Shown here: piece after piece, positions 62,015-64,000 of the stretch
How the letters are laid out: the number at the start of each line of letters is the position of its first letter
Position numbering within the stretch: position 1 is the stretch's first letter
Source of the DNA: JAPLKB01 sp964429485
GTDB taxonomy: Bacteria; Desulfobacterota; Syntrophorhabdia; Syntrophorhabdales; Syntrophorhabdaceae
Assembly (NCBI GenBank): GCA_964429485.1
Contig: CAYSBW010000002.1
Coordinates: forward strand, 44,324 to 108,323
Reading direction: 5' to 3'
DNA length: 64,000 nt
Notes under the pieces: generated by a model
Told to the model about the DNA's origin: nothing
Databases searched by the model: none
What the model saw: the letters and a program-made list of their open reading frames with translations, nothing else
Made by a program: the position numbers and the translations under genes

Positions 62015-62620
62015 CTATGGATCCGGAAGTATAACAATATTTTTTTGATATTCCTTTAATACACGTCTTGTAAAAGGGGTATCAGGTTTTTTTTCTCTTG
62101 TAATTCTTGCACGGGCTTTGCCTTTACCAGCATTGTATGCATAAAGCGCTGCATGAATATTCTCAAAATCCTCCATCAGTTTAGAAACGTGGTAAGTACC
62201 CATCTTTATATTTTTTTCAGGTTCATGTAAATCCTTGTTATTTCTAAAATCCAAACCTGTTCCTTTTGAAATAAATTTTGCCAGTGACGGTTTTATCTGC
62301 ATCAATCCCCATGACCCGTCTCTTGACGTTACATTATGTCTGAAATTGCTTTCTACTTTTATTATTGCAAGTACCAGTCTATAGTCCAAATCATACAATC
62401 TTGATTCTTCATATAATGTTGTTGCCATGCTTTCCATTTTATTCTGGCTTAATTTTACCTTCTTACTTTTCAGAAATTGTACGATTTCATTAATAACTGT
62501 TTCTCTTTTATCATTATTGTTACTGCAAAAACCGCTCGCAGCAAAAAAATTAATATAAACAATTGAAATTATGAATAATATTAATGAAAAAATTACTATA
62601 TGTGTTCTGAAAAAATGCAT
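62015..62620 (-). CDS. Lytic transglycosylase (SLT family)
   Basis: 201 aa. N-terminal hydrophobic segment (IVIFSLILFIISIVYINFFA) and an SLT domain: VLAIIKVESNFRHNVTSRDG has the catalytic Glu (KVESNF), GSWGLMQIKPSLAKFIS the GLMQ motif, and ALYAYNAGKGKARARI the AYNAG motif. It cleaves murein glycan strands. It lies 130 nt from the L,D-transpeptidase gene on the same strand. Confidence 0.92.
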   Translation of the reverse strand: MHFFRTHIVIFSLILFIISIVYINFFAASGFCSNNNDKRETVINEIVQFLKSKKVKLSQNKMESMATTLYEESRLYDLDYRLVLAIIKVESNFRHNVTSRDGSWGLMQIKPSLAKFISKGTGLDFRNNKDLHEPEKNIKMGTYHVSKLMEDFENIHAALYAYNAGKGKARARITREKKPDTPFTRRVLKEYQKNIVILPDP

Positions 62621-62680
62621 AAGTGGGATAATAATAATACAGTTTTATATTAATTGTCAATTTTATGATTTCAATGGGGT

Positions 62681-62726
62681 AATGTATTATACATTGTGTT
62701 GATAAATGAAAATGTTATGGTATAAT
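62681..62726 (+). promoter_or_regulatory. tumE promoter with palindromic operator, apparently leaderless
   Basis: TTGATA (62699-62704), 16-nt spacer, TATAAT (62721-62726). AATGTATTATACATT (62681-62695), a 15-nt perfect palindrome, abuts the -35. The ATG at 62734 begins 7 nt after the -10 and has no ribosome site. Confidence 0.65.
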
Positions 62727-62733
62727 AAACCAT

Positions 62734-63024
62734 ATGGCAGCAGAACCAATATTTAGTTCAAAATTCATTTATTCTGATGGGGCTGTCCGTGAAATGATTC
62801 TGTGGAAACTTCCAAAGAAAACAATATCTCATCCACAGGGTCTTAAATATAGGCTTCATTACGGATATCCTGACGGCAGGACAGAAGTTAGATATGATAA
62901 TGAAAGAGGTAAAGGCGACCATCGCCATATTAAAATCAAAGAGGAATCGTACAGGTTCATTGATGTTGAAGCACTCGTTTCTTATTTTTTATCGGACATT
63001 GAGTTTTTATGTGGAGGTGCATAA
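62734..63024 (+). CDS. tumE: TumE-family toxin (DUF6516)
   Basis: 96 aa. The YDNERGKGDHRHIKIKEE segment is the signature of the TumE/DUF6516 family, with EMILWKLPK at the start and a C-terminal VEALVSYFLSDIEFL. TumE is the toxin of a type II toxin-antitoxin pair; how it acts in this family is not settled. The stop (TAA 63022-63024) overlaps the antitoxin ATG by one base. Confidence 0.83.
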   Translation: MAAEPIFSSKFIYSDGAVREMILWKLPKKTISHPQGLKYRLHYGYPDGRTEVRYDNERGKGDHRHIKIKEESYRFIDVEALVSYFLSDIEFLCGGA

Positions 63025-63383
63025 TGAAAAAGGAGATAAAAATTGAGATCAAAGATGAAAAGGAATCCGCTCACGAATTTATAGATGCATGGAAAAGAGC
63101 GGAAAATGATAATCCCCCGGAAGAACCGGTCAACAGGGTCTATTTTCAAAATCTGGGAACATTGTTAAAAATTCTTACGCCACGGCGATTAGATCTTCTG
63201 AATGCTGTTCATTGCAAAAGTGACATGAGTATCCGTGCGCTTGCCGCTTTTTTGAAGAGGGATTATAAAAATGTTTATCAGGATGTGAAATCTTTAAAAT
63301 CTGTCGGGCTTGTCATTACAGCGAAAAATGGATTGTCCGTGCCGTGGGAACGGATTGTTGCAGATATCAGGTTTGCAGCGTAA
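63024..63383 (+). CDS. tumA: TumA-family antitoxin, winged helix-turn-helix
   Basis: 119 aa from ATG 63024, with GGAGG at 63012-63016; an in-frame upstream ATG (63009) lies inside tumE. LLKILTPRRLDLLNAVHCKS, MSIRALAAFLKRDYKNVYQD and VKSLKSVGLVI make a MarR/HVO_A0114-type winged helix. It would bind the toxin and the palindrome ahead of tumE, giving autoregulation. Confidence 0.82.
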   Translation: MKKEIKIEIKDEKESAHEFIDAWKRAENDNPPEEPVNRVYFQNLGTLLKILTPRRLDLLNAVHCKSDMSIRALAAFLKRDYKNVYQDVKSLKSVGLVITAKNGLSVPWERIVADIRFAA

Positions 63384-63440
63384 GTGTAGCTATTATGATA
63401 AATAATTGTAAGGCGCCAAAGATTTGGAATAAAGGGCGGT

Positions 63441-63476
63441 ATTTATGCTGTAGGGCATAAGACCCTCCGCATAAAT
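63441..63476. repeat. Nested hairpin after tumA
   Basis: ATTTATGC (63441-63448) pairs with GCATAAAT (63469-63476); inside it AGGG (63452-63455) pairs with CCCT (63463-63466) around a 7-nt loop. No T-run follows, so it is not a standard terminator. It could be an mRNA structure or a transposon relic. Confidence 0.6.
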
Positions 63477-63535
63477 CTTGAATTTAGGCAAAAAGACTAT
63501 TGAATTTAAACAGTTATTGTAATATTTGAAATACT

Positions 63536-63955
63536 ATGGGAATTTCTATAGAGCAACTTTTTAGTGATCCATATATTATAAATAATATTTCTGACAAAAC
63601 CTGGAAAGAATGGACAAAGGCTGTATATAGAAGCCCATATGCCTCAAAATATGTTTCAGAAATTGCAAGAAGTTTGGGGCTTGAGTGGCCATACACAAGG
63701 CGAGAAGAAAAGCTTTCCGACTACTTATCTTATTCATTCAGTGGTATCATTTATTTTAAGGGGCTTGGCAAGAAAAAACTTAGAACATTAATTCTTTGTA
63801 TGGCTACGGCAGCAATAGGGGAAGACATTGTAGACCGAAACAAAGAATCTCAAGAACCATTTTCTAAAAAAGATAATGCGACAAGGATAAAACCGTCTTT
63901 AAAAAACGCACATAGTTTCAACAGTTTACTTGATAAAACTATTATAGTTCGCTGA
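63536..63955 (+). CDS. Hypothetical protein
   Basis: 139 aa, soluble, not recognised. IIYFKGLGKKKLRTLILCMA resembles a helix-hairpin-helix such as the C-terminal domain of RNA polymerase alpha, but that is only a pattern match. There is no Shine-Dalgarno. TAATAT (63520-63525) lies 10 nt before the ATG, similar to the leaderless layout of other genes here. The Lys/Ser-rich tail (SKKDNATRIKPSLKNAH) looks disordered. The last 45 nt of the window have no feature I can support. Confidence 0.45.
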   Translation: MGISIEQLFSDPYIINNISDKTWKEWTKAVYRSPYASKYVSEIARSLGLEWPYTRREEKLSDYLSYSFSGIIYFKGLGKKKLRTLILCMATAAIGEDIVDRNKESQEPFSKKDNATRIKPSLKNAHSFNSLLDKTIIVR

Positions 63956-64000
63956 TAAGGTTAAAAAACATATTGGCCTCTTTTTTCTCTATAGGCGAAT

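Noticed and set aside
1..64000. CRISPR arrays, insertion sequences with transposase, prophage
   Set aside because: No regularly spaced repeats, transposase or phage structural genes were seen on reading.

Overview
The window reads as chromosomal DNA of an AT-rich, Gram-negative (diderm), probably anaerobic bacterium related to the Desulfobacterota/Nitrospirota type of lineage. The evidence is a two-gene TamA/TamB outer-membrane assembly module, lytic transglycosylase and L,D-transpeptidase, a zapA-6S RNA-rny-ymdB-tyrS block, a Re-type citrate synthase next to a two-subunit aconitase and an NADP-isocitrate dehydrogenase, a GH57 enzyme, and a DUF134/NifX-like/FmdB trio. No phylogenetic marker was compared, so the lineage is an inference.

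Layout. 1-357: end of mscL. 876-8301: a cyclic-nucleotide-fold protein, aspS and an oxidative TCA block (citrate synthase with an extra C-terminal Cache-like domain, aconitase large and small subunits, icd). 8393-14087: housekeeping block with prfB (intact +1 frameshift site), ZapB-like and ZapA, 6S RNA, rny, ymdB, tyrS and tRNA-Asn, closed by a terminator. 14285-24458: a membrane protein with TPRs, then a tightly coupled five-gene locus: hybrid histidine kinase, Hpt-like membrane protein whose phospho-histidine is Tyr, pseudopilin fused to a LamG-like domain, intact Hpt protein, and a type IV pilus/type II secretion ATPase flanked by two receiver domains. This is the best candidate for an undescribed system: a complete His-Asp-His-Asp relay that appears to end on an assembly motor instead of a transcription factor.

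24514-51069 is an ion and osmotic-stress/storage-sugar region. It holds a P-type cation ATPase, a K+/H+ antiporter, a universal stress protein and a membrane-helix protein. Three routes to compatible solutes follow: TreT-like trehalose synthase, TreY/TreZ with a GH57 amylase-like protein, and GpgS/GpgP for glucosylglycerate with a glycerate kinase. Two GlgC paralogues can supply NDP-glucose; one has lost key motifs. A Phd/VapC-like pair with a damaged toxin sits between gpgS and the glycerate kinase/gpgP operon, and its operator architecture recurs 11.6 kb away in front of an unknown gene.

51452-64000: a small unknown gene, a PAS-GGDEF diguanylate cyclase, tamA-tamB, the FmdB/NifX-like/DUF134 operon, two cell-wall enzymes, a TumE/TumA toxin-antitoxin pair and an unknown ORF. 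Several + strand genes (glycerate kinase, tamA, tumE) have a TATAAT box only 6-8 nt before the start codon and no Shine-Dalgarno sequence, which suggests leaderless transcripts.
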